Assembly (NCBI GenBank): GCA_902800715.1
Contig: CADCFN010000003.1
Coordinates: 1-64,000 of the forward strand
Source of the DNA: an uncultured Bacteroidales bacterium
Lineage (GTDB): Bacteria > Bacteroidota > Bacteroidia > Bacteroidales > Muribaculaceae
Reading direction: 5' to 3'
Length of the DNA stretch: 64,000 nt
How positions within the stretch are numbered: position 1 is the first letter of the stretch; each line of letters opens with the position of its first letter. A model generated the notes under the pieces. That model ran no database searches. It saw nothing but the letters and a program-made list of their open reading frames with translations, and was not told the DNA's origin. Positions 17,638-26,384 of the stretch are shown one piece after another. Made by a program: the position numbers and the translations under genes.

Positions 17638-19650
17638 TTACTCGGCGGTGGGCTGAAGCTTATCGGGTGCCGATGGCACTTGAGCCATGTCAGACTGCTC
17701 GATTTCCTTGTCAATAGACTCAAACTTGCTCTGCTGGCTCTTGTACTCGGGCACAAACTTCTTCATGGCAAAGACCATAGCATGGACATCCCCCTTGCCA
17801 GCAAGCTCGATAATCTGGTCAATATTGGCACACACGTCAGTGTAGTCATAGGTCTTGACCTTGGCAATCATAATCTTCTTGTTGACGGTAGCTGTTGTCT
17901 TCTCCTTGTCGTTGAGCAGTTCTTCAAATAGTTTCTCGCCAGGGCGCAGACCGATTTCAGTAATTTTGATATCGACATCAGGCTTGAGACCAGCCAGCGA
18001 AATCATGCGTCGCGCCAGGTCATAAATCTTGACAGGTGCTCCCATGTCGAAAATGTAGATTTCGCCACCGCTACCCATGCAACCTGCCTCAAGCACGAGT
18101 GAACAAGCCTCGGGAATCGTCATGAAGTAGCGGATAATCTCCTTGTGGGTCACAGTGACGGGGCCACCGGCGGCAATCTGCTTGCGGAACAGAGGAATCA
18201 CCGAGCCGTTGCTGCCCAGCACATTGCCAAAACGTGTGGTGATGAACTGCGTCTTCTTGCCTTGTTTCTGGGCATAGAAGAACAGTGACTGGCAATAAAT
18301 CTCGGCTAGACGCTTGGTACAACCCATCACATTGGTGGGATTGACAGCCTTGTCGGTCGAAATCATCACAAACTTGTACACATTGTACTTGAGCGCCAAG
18401 TCAGCGACATTGCGGGTACCCATCACGTTGGCTAAAATTGCCTCGGTGGGGTTGATTTCCATCATGGGCACATGCTTGTAGGCAGCAGCATGGAAGACAT
18501 AGCGGGGACGGAACTTGGCGAAAGCTTCCTCGACGCGCTCCCTGTTGCGCACATCACCGATAAACAGCTCGATATGGGCCTTAGGATAGTCCTTTTTCAT
18601 CTCTATCGAGATGTCGTGCATGGGCGTTTCGGCCTGGTCAAACAGCACAATCTTGCTGGCACCGTAATTGGACACCTGACGCACGATTTCGCTGCCAATA
18701 GAGCCACACGCACCAGTGATGAGCACACATGAGCCCTTGATGTGTTCACTCACCAGCGGATTGTTCAGCACAATGGGATCGCGGCCCAGCAAGTCCTCAA
18801 TCTGTACCTCCTTGACATAGGTGGAAATACCCTTTTTGTCATTATTGCTCTCGCTGTCCTGTTCAAACTCGGCAACCCTGTTCATGGCGAGTAGGGCAAT
18901 ATCGTTCTTGATGAAGTAGTCGGCGAAACCGCTGTTCATCAGATAATTGCTGCGGGAGTCAAAAATCAGGGCATCGATATTTTTGCTGTTGAACACCTCA
19001 CTCATTGTCGTCGGGTCGAACTTATAGACCTTGAAGCCGTTAAGTTCGCTCGTTTCATCGCCCGCTTTCAGACTGAGAAGGCCCACAGGCAGATACTTAC
19101 CGCCCACTTCACCCTTCAAAGCGTTTGCAAGGAACACCGATGCAAACGAGGTGCCCAGAACCAGCACACGCTTGCGCCCCTCGGTGGAACTCGTCATACG
19201 CATATACAAGTACTTGATACACAGGCGTTCAATCATCATCATCGAGAATGACAGCGCGCCAATGACAAGAATGTTCCAGAATTTCATCATCATCGTGCCC
19301 CAAAGAGCCAGATGCACGGCATTGATGCCGACAAGCAAGATAGTGGAGAAGACTATCAGCATGAAGATGCGGTACAGGTCCTCGATTACCGAGAGACGAA
19401 TAACGCAAGTATAACTTCTTGAAATATAAGATATTACGAAATATACAGCAAGAATAATAAAACCGTTGACAAGGATGCTCATGGGCGTCGGCACCTGATG
19501 CAACGAGTATATATCGGCTACAACTGTGGATACATAGCTGACCATGACAATGAGCATGTCAAGCAGCAGAATAATCCACCGAGGTGTGGTTTTTACTTTA
19601 AAGGACCTGAACAACCTCAGATCCAAGAGTTTATTTATTATTCTCTCCAT
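17638..19650 (-). CDS. Polysaccharide biosynthesis protein, FlaA1/CapD/WbpM type
   Basis: A 670-residue membrane-bound nucleotide-sugar 4,6-dehydratase. Four hydrophobic segments span roughly residues 20-150. A first Rossmann-like domain follows ('VLVLGTSFASVFLANAL'), then the catalytic SDR domain with 'VLITGACGSIGSEIVRQVSN' and 'STDKAVNPTNVMGCTKRLAE', where Met replaces the SDR Tyr as in this family. It acts on UDP-GlcNAc-type sugars for capsule or O-antigen. It stands alone, not within a visible capsule cluster. Long 5' leader (about 160 nt). Confidence 0.88.
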   Translation of the reverse strand: MERIINKLLDLRLFRSFKVKTTPRWIILLLDMLIVMVSYVSTVVADIYSLHQVPTPMSILVNGFIILAVYFVISYISRSYTCVIRLSVIEDLYRIFMLIVFSTILLVGINAVHLALWGTMMMKFWNILVIGALSFSMMMIERLCIKYLYMRMTSSTEGRKRVLVLGTSFASVFLANALKGEVGGKYLPVGLLSLKAGDETSELNGFKVYKFDPTTMSEVFNSKNIDALIFDSRSNYLMNSGFADYFIKNDIALLAMNRVAEFEQDSESNNDKKGISTYVKEVQIEDLLGRDPIVLNNPLVSEHIKGSCVLITGACGSIGSEIVRQVSNYGASKIVLFDQAETPMHDISIEMKKDYPKAHIELFIGDVRNRERVEEAFAKFRPRYVFHAAAYKHVPMMEINPTEAILANVMGTRNVADLALKYNVYKFVMISTDKAVNPTNVMGCTKRLAEIYCQSLFFYAQKQGKKTQFITTRFGNVLGSNGSVIPLFRKQIAAGGPVTVTHKEIIRYFMTIPEACSLVLEAGCMGSGGEIYIFDMGAPVKIYDLARRMISLAGLKPDVDIKITEIGLRPGEKLFEELLNDKEKTTATVNKKIMIAKVKTYDYTDVCANIDQIIELAGKGDVHAMVFAMKKFVPEYKSQQSKFESIDKEIEQSDMAQVPSAPDKLQPTAE

Positions 19651-19818
19651 TTGTAGTGTCCAATTTTCATGTCAGATGACTCAATGATGCCGCAGGATAA
19701 CAACTCATCCTTAGCCACAGAACTTGAGCATCTCTTGCCTCGACAAGCAACACCAGTGAGTATAGCCCTCAACCAGCATCAAAAGAACCTTGCCTGTCAT
19801 GGCGCCATTTTAAGACCA

Positions 19819-19826
19819 CAAAGTTA
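19819..19826 (-). promoter_or_regulatory. -7 element for the CapD-like gene
   Basis: TAACTTTG on the minus strand. It implies a leader of about 160 nt before the start at 19650. The leader (19651-19811) shows no recognised riboswitch; the rest of the gap to 20027 is AT-rich and carries the divergent promoter. Confidence 0.6.
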
Positions 19827-19988
19827 ATGTATTTCTTTTATAATGCAATAACCAATATAAAAAAATACTAGAATTCAGTGAGAAAAGCCCAGCACTAGCG
19901 ACCGTCAAGTATCACAATAAATAGGCGAATAATTGTAAAGAATTCTAAAAAAGCATTGCGTCAATGAGCCCCATTAAAGGAATTTGCT

Positions 19989-19996
19989 TAATTTTG
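19989..19996 (+). promoter_or_regulatory. -7 element for the five-gene surface operon
   Basis: TAATTTTG on the plus strand, 32 bp before the PCMD lipoprotein start. Confidence 0.65.
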
Positions 19997-20027
19997 CAGG
20001 TTTAAAAGTTGTTATTATAAATTACGC

Positions 20028-21206
20028 ATGGTTTTATCATCAATTATAAAACTTCTGAAATTCAGCCTGATGGCAGGGTTAACAACACTGTTGGCGGTGC
20101 TGACCACCTCATGTTTCGGTTCAGAGCCCGACTGTTGTGAGGCCGATATCGAGAAGGTCACGCTGCATGTGGACGACCCCGCAGACTTCTTTTTCCAGCC
20201 CACTGACTCAATGCAAGTGGTGTTCTCGACCGATACCATCATCACTTTTGCAGTCCGCAACCATGTTGATGTAACCTCGCTGGCGCCTGAGTTCAAACTC
20301 TCTCCCGGTGCTTCGGTCAGCCCCGAGAGTGGCAGCACTCACGATTTCTCGGCAGGTCCTGTCATCTACACGGTGACCTCGCAAGACGGCAAGTGGCAGC
20401 GTCATTACCGTATCAGCGTGGTTCCCACCGCCATAATGGTAGCCGACACGCTGCGCTTCGACTTTGAGCACTATGAACTGGACCCCGCCAGCCAACGCTA
20501 CTACATCTGGCACAACGTGCTACCCGACGGCACACTTGGCAACGACTGGTCCACCGCCAATGCCGGCTACCGCATCTCGATGAGTTCGGCTCAGCCCGAG
20601 GAGTACCCCACTACCCCACTGGCAGCGGGATTTGACGGAGCCGGTGTCTGCCTGCGCACCTGTGACACAGGACCTTTCGGCAAGATGGCAAACAAACGCC
20701 TTGCTGCCGGCAATATGTTCCTGGGCACCTTCGACATCAGGATTGCAATGAGCGACCATTTGCATGCTACACGTTTCGGCATTCCCTTCACCAACAAGCC
20801 CGAGAGCTTTACCGGCTATTACACCTACGAGCCCGGCCCCACGGTGCAGGACTTCTACGGCAACGCCATAGCGGGACGTGTTGACAGTGCCGACGTCTAT
20901 GCCGTTTTCTACCGCAACCACGACGCTAACGGCAACGAAGTCGTGCTGTACGGCGACAACGTCCTCTCGAGCGACCTCATCGTGGCTGTCGCCGAACTGG
21001 AATATGTTGCCCCCACGAGCCAGTGGACGGCGTGGGACGTGAAATTCAAGTATCGTGAGGAGGTTGACGAGCAGTTGCTCGCCAATCGAGGCTATAGTCT
21101 GGCTATCGTATTCTCATCGAGTTCTGCCGGAGGCGACTTCATCGGCGCCATCGGCAGCCGCCTGTGTGTGGACAAGGTGAGACTCATCTGCAGCCACGAA
21201 GAATGA
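20028..21206 (+). CDS. PCMD-domain lipoprotein
   Basis: A 392-residue lipoprotein: hydrophobic signal with lipobox 'LTTSC' near residue 29. Residues about 35-120 look like a small beta domain ending in 'YTVTSQDGKWQRHYRISVV' (as in DUF5018/DUF4971-like N-terminal domains of surface glycan proteins). The remainder, starting at 'TLRFDFEHYELD' and ending 'GSRLCVDKVRLIC', matches the putative carbohydrate metabolism domain (PCMD) family, a jelly-roll-like fold. It probably sits on the outer face of the outer membrane and may bind glycans (inference). First gene of a five-gene run. Confidence 0.78.
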   Translation: MVLSSIIKLLKFSLMAGLTTLLAVLTTSCFGSEPDCCEADIEKVTLHVDDPADFFFQPTDSMQVVFSTDTIITFAVRNHVDVTSLAPEFKLSPGASVSPESGSTHDFSAGPVIYTVTSQDGKWQRHYRISVVPTAIMVADTLRFDFEHYELDPASQRYYIWHNVLPDGTLGNDWSTANAGYRISMSSAQPEEYPTTPLAAGFDGAGVCLRTCDTGPFGKMANKRLAAGNMFLGTFDIRIAMSDHLHATRFGIPFTNKPESFTGYYTYEPGPTVQDFYGNAIAGRVDSADVYAVFYRNHDANGNEVVLYGDNVLSSDLIVAVAELEYVAPTSQWTAWDVKFKYREEVDEQLLANRGYSLAIVFSSSSAGGDFIGAIGSRLCVDKVRLICSHEE

Positions 21207-21241
21207 GCATCCACAAACTGAAAATTGAAAACCGACAATAA

Positions 21242-21994
21242 ATGATTAACATCAAACATATCGTTTTATTGGCCTGCATGACCGTGGCTGCCATGAGTCT
21301 TCACGCTACGGTGATGGACAGCCTGAGGGTGGACGCCCGCTTAGGTTATACCGTGGGCGGTACCATTCCCACCCACATGGGCAAGGAGATTCGTGGCATC
21401 AACAGCTTCAACCCGGGAATGAACTTCTCGGTGGCTATCGAAGCGACACTGCCGCTGAAGAATCATTGGGCCTTCCACTCTGGAGTGCGTTACGAATTGG
21501 GCAGTATGGACGTGGACAGCCGCGTCAAGAACTATGACATCGAGGTTGTCAGAGGCGAGGAGTCGCTTAATGGCATCTTCGTGGGCAATGTGCGCATCAA
21601 GACCACACAACGACGCATCACGCTCCCCATACAGGCACAATACGAATTCAGCAATGAGTTCAAGCTGCGTGGCGGACTGTTCATGGGTTGGCTCACCAGC
21701 CGTAAGTTCTGGGGATGGGCCTACGACGGTTACCTGCGCGAGGGCACGCCCATTGGCGCCAAAATCGACATGGGACGTGAGCCCGGCGACCGCGGTGACT
21801 TTGACTTCGACAGCAATATGCGCCACATGCAATGGGGCATCGACGTGGGAGCTGACTGGCAGTTCCACAGACGTTGGGGTATGTTTGCCGAGCTGACTTA
21901 CGGCTTGAGCGGCATCTTCAAGAGTGATTTCCACTCGGTCCAGACACTGAGGCCCATGTACGGCACCCTAGGCATTCTTTATAGAATCAAATAA
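21242..21994 (+). CDS. Outer-membrane beta-barrel protein
   Basis: A 250-residue protein with a signal peptide (HIVLLACMTVAAMSLHA) and alternating amphipathic beta strands; 'WAFHSGVRYELG', 'ITLPIQAQYEFSNEFKLRGG' and a final strand 'YGTLGILYRIK' are typical of the small porin-family/OMP_b-brl barrels of Bacteroidota. It lies 35 bp downstream of the PCMD lipoprotein and 29 bp upstream of the next gene, so it belongs to the operon. It may anchor or transport for the neighbouring surface proteins. Confidence 0.75.
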   Translation: MINIKHIVLLACMTVAAMSLHATVMDSLRVDARLGYTVGGTIPTHMGKEIRGINSFNPGMNFSVAIEATLPLKNHWAFHSGVRYELGSMDVDSRVKNYDIEVVRGEESLNGIFVGNVRIKTTQRRITLPIQAQYEFSNEFKLRGGLFMGWLTSRKFWGWAYDGYLREGTPIGAKIDMGREPGDRGDFDFDSNMRHMQWGIDVGADWQFHRRWGMFAELTYGLSGIFKSDFHSVQTLRPMYGTLGILYRIK

Positions 21995-22023
21995 CATTAT
22001 TATTATAACTACATTAATTCAAA

Positions 22024-23499
22024 ATGAAAAATTTTATTTCTACTCTTTGTTTGGCACTGACGGCCGTGTTGGCCCTCAATGCCCAATCCTACAGCGGCAA
22101 TATCGTTTTGGTAAGAAACGGACAAACCTACAACCAAAATGTAACCGTGACGGTTTCTCAGGGCGATAACGGCCTTTACAACTTCGACCTTCAAGTGCCC
22201 CTCTTTGGCACCATGAAGATGAATGACGTTCCTGCCAATGAGACTAACGGCATTACCGTTTACAGCGCCGTGCGTGACGTGGCTACCAACTTCGGTAGCA
22301 TGCGCACCACCCTGTTTGCCCGCGTTACCAACGGTATGATGGCTGCCGATGTTGCCATCCCCGCACAGAATACAACCATGTGGTTCAACACCGTGGGCAA
22401 CTACTTCCAGATGCCCAACAGCGACCTGGAAGACTGGAACAGCAGCTACACCAACGAGCCTAACCGCTGGCACGGTTTCAAGAGCGCAGGTGGCACGTTT
22501 GCCGGCACATCTGCCAACATTGCCAGCCTTGGCTCCAGTAACGACGTGCGTCCCGGTGCAACAGGCCACAGTGCAGTTCTCACTGCTGGTTCATTCTTGA
22601 CTGTCGTTGCTAATGGCACCATGACCAACGGCAAACTCATGGCCGGATCATATGACGCCAACAGTCCTCTCAACCATGCCGAGATGGACAAAGCCAACGG
22701 CACCAACGACTTCTACATGCCGCTGTATGCCAAGCCTGATAAATTCAGTGTATGGATGAAATATACACAAGGTACTACCAATGCCAGCAACAAGGCCAGC
22801 GTCAGTGTGAAGACCTTTGACGGCAACTACTATCAAGAACCCGTAGACAAGACCTACACCAACGTGTCAGGCAGCATCGTGGGCGGAGCAATCGCAGCAT
22901 GTGACTGGACACACTTCACATTCGACTTCGACTACAACAGCTATGCAGCCAACAATGCCGAAACCAAGGCCATCTTTGTGACCTTCTCGACCAACGGTAA
23001 TCCCGGCTCGGGCAGCAAGAATGACGCCGTCTATGTTGACGACATGGAGCTGATTTACCTCGGCAACATGACCGACCTGCGCTATCAGGGCGTGACCATC
23101 GAGGGTTGGGACCCCGATGTGAAGGAGTATAACATGGAGATGGCTAGTGAGCCCGTCCTTGACGACTTCACCGCCACCATCGAGGGTGTGAGCGCCGTGC
23201 TCACCAAGTCGATGGAGCAGAACGCCGACGGCAGCTACCGCATCGCCATCAGCGTTGTTTCGGCCGACCTCCAGAATGCGTCTTGCTACGTTATCAATGC
23301 CACTGTTCCCACCGTCAAGAAGGGTGACGTCAACAATGACGGCGAGGTGAGCATCGGCGACGTGACTGCACTCATCGACTACCTGCTCAACGGCAACGTC
23401 GAGGGAATCAACCCGCAGGCAGCCGACGTTGATGACAACAACGACATTTCAATCAGTGACGTAACTGTTCTTATTGACATGTTACTGGGCAGCAATTAA
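22024..23499 (+). CDS. Secreted calycin-like / PCMD-like protein with dockerin-like tail
   Basis: A 491-residue secreted protein. Signal peptide 'NFISTLCLALTAVLALNAQ'; residues about 20-120 resemble the calycin-like domain of Bacteroidales (YSGNIVLVRNGQTYNQNVTV). Residues about 130-350 are PCMD-like ('MPNSDLEDWNSSYTNEPNRW' to 'DAVYVDDMELIYLG'), then a small Ig-like domain, then two dockerin-like loops (GDVNNDGEVSIGDVTALIDY and DVDDNNDISISDVTVLIDML). The tail DNA closely resembles that of the gene at 1-1686. Probable surface or secreted glycan-related protein. Confidence 0.75.
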   Translation: MKNFISTLCLALTAVLALNAQSYSGNIVLVRNGQTYNQNVTVTVSQGDNGLYNFDLQVPLFGTMKMNDVPANETNGITVYSAVRDVATNFGSMRTTLFARVTNGMMAADVAIPAQNTTMWFNTVGNYFQMPNSDLEDWNSSYTNEPNRWHGFKSAGGTFAGTSANIASLGSSNDVRPGATGHSAVLTAGSFLTVVANGTMTNGKLMAGSYDANSPLNHAEMDKANGTNDFYMPLYAKPDKFSVWMKYTQGTTNASNKASVSVKTFDGNYYQEPVDKTYTNVSGSIVGGAIAACDWTHFTFDFDYNSYAANNAETKAIFVTFSTNGNPGSGSKNDAVYVDDMELIYLGNMTDLRYQGVTIEGWDPDVKEYNMEMASEPVLDDFTATIEGVSAVLTKSMEQNADGSYRIAISVVSADLQNASCYVINATVPTVKKGDVNNDGEVSIGDVTALIDYLLNGNVEGINPQAADVDDNNDISISDVTVLIDMLLGSN

Positions 23500-23524
23500 T
23501 TAACACACTAAACGAGATAATAAA

Positions 23525-24064
23525 ATGAAGAAGTTTTTTGTATTTATGGCAGCTGCATGCTGCGCTGTGGCTTTGAGCGCCACCACCTACACGTCTCACC
23601 TCAAAGTGACCATCAACCAGACCGTCGCTGAGCAAGACCAGGTGCAGGTAGAGGTTGTCAACACCAATGGTGTTTACACCTTGACACTCAAGAATTTTGT
23701 GCTGGTTGCTGAAGGCGTACCCATGCCTGTTGGCAATATCGAGGTCAGTGGTGTAGAGGGTGTTGACGAGTTCGGCTACACCACCATCACTTTCAACGGT
23801 CCCATCAACATCGCTGCCGGCGACGACCCCCAATACGACTTCTGGGTAGGTCCGCAACTGGGCGAAGTGCCCCTTGACATGGTTGCCCGATTCACAGGCA
23901 CTGCCATGAGCGCCAACATCGACATCAATCTTCAGGTGTTACAACAAATCATCGGCGTGCAACTGTTCGGCGTGGCTCCCGAACTCAAGGGTGACGTGAA
24001 CAAGGACGGTGAGGTAACCGTTGCCGACGTCAATGCCGTTGTTAAAGAGATTATCAATCAGTAA
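23525..24064 (+). CDS. Calycin-like secreted protein with dockerin-like tail
   Basis: A 179-residue protein. Signal peptide 'KKFFVFMAAACCAVALSA', then a calycin-like beta domain (YTSHLKVTINQTVAEQDQVQ onward) resembling the N-terminal domain of its upstream neighbour, and one dockerin-like loop 'GDVNKDGEVTVADVNAVVKE'. Only one Ca-loop is visible, against two in the other proteins. It lies 25 bp downstream of the previous gene, so it is co-transcribed. Confidence 0.72.
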   Translation: MKKFFVFMAAACCAVALSATTYTSHLKVTINQTVAEQDQVQVEVVNTNGVYTLTLKNFVLVAEGVPMPVGNIEVSGVEGVDEFGYTTITFNGPINIAAGDDPQYDFWVGPQLGEVPLDMVARFTGTAMSANIDINLQVLQQIIGVQLFGVAPELKGDVNKDGEVTVADVNAVVKEIINQ

Positions 24065-24095
24065 ACATCATTAATACATTGTAATTTACTGAATT

Positions 24096-24602
24096 ATGAA
24101 GTATTTACTGTCAACTGCCTTTTTACTTGTGGCCATCTTTTCGCTCACGTCATGTGGCAAAGACGAGCCCAAGCAGAAACAAACGGCTACTGCCACCTAT
24201 AACTTGTCGTTCTCACAGGACCTGCTCGACGCCTGCAACGTGATTATCACCTACAAGGCCGAGAACGGGCGCAATGTGATGGAACCTGTCACCGAACCAT
24301 GGTGGACCAAGTCGATTACAAGCGATAAGTTTCCCGCCAAGTTCGGCGTGATGTACCAGTTCAGCACGAAGTCTGATGCAGAATTGGTCAAAGAGAAGTA
24401 TGACCTTAAGGGTTCTCTCATGATCAGAATCATGACGACCAATGGAGCAAGTTACTCCAACACGGTATCCATCATTGATGCTGAGGGTGTTGCCAAGAAC
24501 AAGGTAGTCAGCACACTTAACAAGCAGAGTGGCAAATCCATTGGCTATTCAGTAAGCATCGATGGCAATGTCACTCCCGCCAACAACATGGATTACGATT
24601 AA
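24096..24602 (+). CDS. Lipoprotein of unknown function
   Basis: A 168-residue lipoprotein with signal peptide and lipobox 'LTSC' followed by GKDEP, a typical Bacteroidetes surface-export-like acidic stretch after the Cys. The rest is a beta-rich domain without a name I recognise. It is the last gene of the five-gene operon and is followed by a strong terminator. Confidence 0.65.
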   Translation: MKYLLSTAFLLVAIFSLTSCGKDEPKQKQTATATYNLSFSQDLLDACNVIITYKAENGRNVMEPVTEPWWTKSITSDKFPAKFGVMYQFSTKSDAELVKEKYDLKGSLMIRIMTTNGASYSNTVSIIDAEGVAKNKVVSTLNKQSGKSIGYSVSIDGNVTPANNMDYD

Positions 24603-24628
24603 ATGATGTTGGTGACATACTATTAATG

Positions 24629-24663
24629 AGCAGAGGCGCAAGATTTTGCGCCTCTGCTTTTTC
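24629..24663 (+). terminator. Terminator of the surface operon
   Basis: Stem AGCAGAGGCGCAA / TTGCGCCTCTGCT followed by TTTTTC. Confidence 0.85.
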
Positions 24664-24669
24664 TATACC

Positions 24670-25557
24670 TCATTTCATGGGCTCCATGTGGATGGTGACA
24701 TGGGTCTGGGGACCAAAGCGTTGCCTGATTCGTTTTTCAATGGCGGTTGCCCTGTCATGGGCGACAGTGAGCGACGTGTTACCATCCATGCGCACATGGG
24801 CCTCGATGGCAAAACGGTTACCGATGCGGCGAGTGCGCAGGTTGTGGGGCTCGCTCACGTCGGGAAACGAGCAAATGATGTTTTCTATCTCCTCTTCAAT
24901 CTCTCCTGAGAGGGAATGCTCGGTAAGTTCTCCCACACTGGAGCGCAGCAGGTCGAGAGACACCTTGACCAGCATCCCGCCCACGACCACCGAGGCCAAC
25001 GGGTCAAGCACCGTCCAGCGGTTTCCCAACAGGATAGCGCCCCCGATGCCAACAGCAGTCCCGATAGACGAGAGGGCGTCGCTGCGGTGGTGCCATGCGT
25101 TGGCGATGACTGCCTGGGAGTCGAGACGCTTGCCTTTAATCACGGTATAACGGTAAAGTCCTTCCTTAACGAGTATCGAGACCAAGGCTGCCGCAAGTGC
25201 CAGCCATCCGGGTGCCGCCAGTTCCTTGCCTCCTGCCCAATCGATGAGTTTGGCGGCGCCCGACACGATGATGCCCGTGGCGGCTGCCATCAGCGCCAGA
25301 CCGATGATAAAAGTGGCAAAGGTCTCATATTTGCCGTGCCCGTAGTCATGGTCTTGGTCCTGCGGCTTGGCGCTCACGTGGACAAAAGCGAGCACAATGA
25401 CGTCGGTGATAAAATCTGAGAGCGAGTGCACGGCATCGGCTATCATCGCCGAACTGTGCCCCATCACACCCGCAATGAACTTAAAGGTCAGCAGCGCCAC
25501 ATTGCCCGCGCTGCCCACCAACGTCACCTTGTAGATTTCCTTTTCTCTATTCATCAC
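24670..25557 (-). CDS. Cation diffusion facilitator (CDF) transporter
   Basis: A 295-residue transporter with six predicted transmembrane helices. The metal-binding site residues are in 'MIADAVHSLSDFITD' (helix 2) and 'NAWHHRSDALSS' (helix 5), and the cytosolic C-terminal domain ends 'HVTIHMEP'. CDF proteins export Zn, Fe, Mn or Co with proton antiport; the HxxD ... HxxxD pattern suits zinc-type members, but the substrate is not certain. It converges on the surface operon. Confidence 0.88.
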   Translation of the reverse strand: MMNREKEIYKVTLVGSAGNVALLTFKFIAGVMGHSSAMIADAVHSLSDFITDVIVLAFVHVSAKPQDQDHDYGHGKYETFATFIIGLALMAAATGIIVSGAAKLIDWAGGKELAAPGWLALAAALVSILVKEGLYRYTVIKGKRLDSQAVIANAWHHRSDALSSIGTAVGIGGAILLGNRWTVLDPLASVVVGGMLVKVSLDLLRSSVGELTEHSLSGEIEEEIENIICSFPDVSEPHNLRTRRIGNRFAIEAHVRMDGNTSLTVAHDRATAIEKRIRQRFGPQTHVTIHMEPMK

Positions 25558-25615
25558 CCCGCAAAGATATACTTTTTTCCTTATCCCACCAATGTCCGCA
25601 TCTAAAAAAAAACAT

Positions 25616-25643
25616 GTCCCCGCCGACGGACATCGGCAGGGAC
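25616..25643 (-). terminator. Terminator for the 25669-26094 lipoprotein gene
   Basis: Stem GTCCCCGCCGA / TCGGCAGGGAC with an A tract at 25606-25613, which is a U tract in the minus-strand transcript. Confidence 0.75.
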
Positions 25644-25668
25644 ACGCTATAGTGATAAAAGTGTATTA

Positions 25669-26094
25669 TTAATTGAGGTACTGCTCAATAACACTGTCCT
25701 TAACACGGACAAAAGTAACTGCAACGGGGAAATCCTGGTAAGTAATCATCAACTTGTTATTCTTCACCTCGTAGGTAAATGATTCGCTAACGCTCTTACC
25801 ATCCTCAGTATAAGTCACGGTTACCTTGTTTCCAGAAATGGTGTAAGTACCTTGGTCAACCTCAACCTGAACGCCAACCTCGTCAGTGTAAATATCCACT
25901 GAATTCCATTTGCCGCTCTTGGTGAACTGAACCAGACTCTCATAGGATGCACCGTCTTCATCAACGGCCTGAACCTGCCAGGTACCAACGATGTCAGCGC
26001 TCTTGGGCTCGTCCTTGTCATCACCACATGATGTAACACCAACGGAAACCAAAGTCAGTAACATGACTGACAAGAAAAAATACAATTTCTTCAT
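25669..26094 (-). CDS. Lipocalin-like small lipoprotein
   Basis: A 141-residue lipoprotein: 'KKLYFFLSVMLLTLVSVGV' signal then lipobox TSC and an acidic GDDKDEPK. 'IVGTWQVQAVDEDGASYESL' then 'QGTYTISGNKVTVTYTEDGK' and 'SFTYEVKNNKLMITYQ' is the repeated beta-strand pattern of lipocalin-like domains in Bacteroidota. An upstream start at 26178 would add an unlikely second hydrophobic segment, so 26094 is chosen. The AT-rich gap to 26384 shows nothing else. Confidence 0.72.
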   Translation of the reverse strand: MKKLYFFLSVMLLTLVSVGVTSCGDDKDEPKSADIVGTWQVQAVDEDGASYESLVQFTKSGKWNSVDIYTDEVGVQVEVDQGTYTISGNKVTVTYTEDGKSVSESFTYEVKNNKLMITYQDFPVAVTFVRVKDSVIEQYLN

Positions 26095-26384
26095 AAAAAA
26101 TAAATAGTTTGTTAAAAAAATAGTAAATATAAAAGTTAATAAAATAAAGTAACCTTCTCTATAATATGCGATTATCAACAGTTTTTTAAAGACAATGCCT
26201 CTTTACTGAAAATCGTGGTAAAATTACGTCAGAATGGCCAATCAAGCATTATTCCCGCACTCTAATTAACACAAATTAACAAGTAACAACCACATTACCA
26301 ACATATTTCTGTGATTACACATAGTTTTATTTATTTTCTCGCCTGCCAGGGCAATTTCTGGTTCAGGCGAGAAAACACTAACTA

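Noticed and set aside
17638..19650. Start of a capsule or O-antigen cluster
   Set aside because: No glycosyltransferases, flippase or polymerase follow; the dehydratase gene stands alone.
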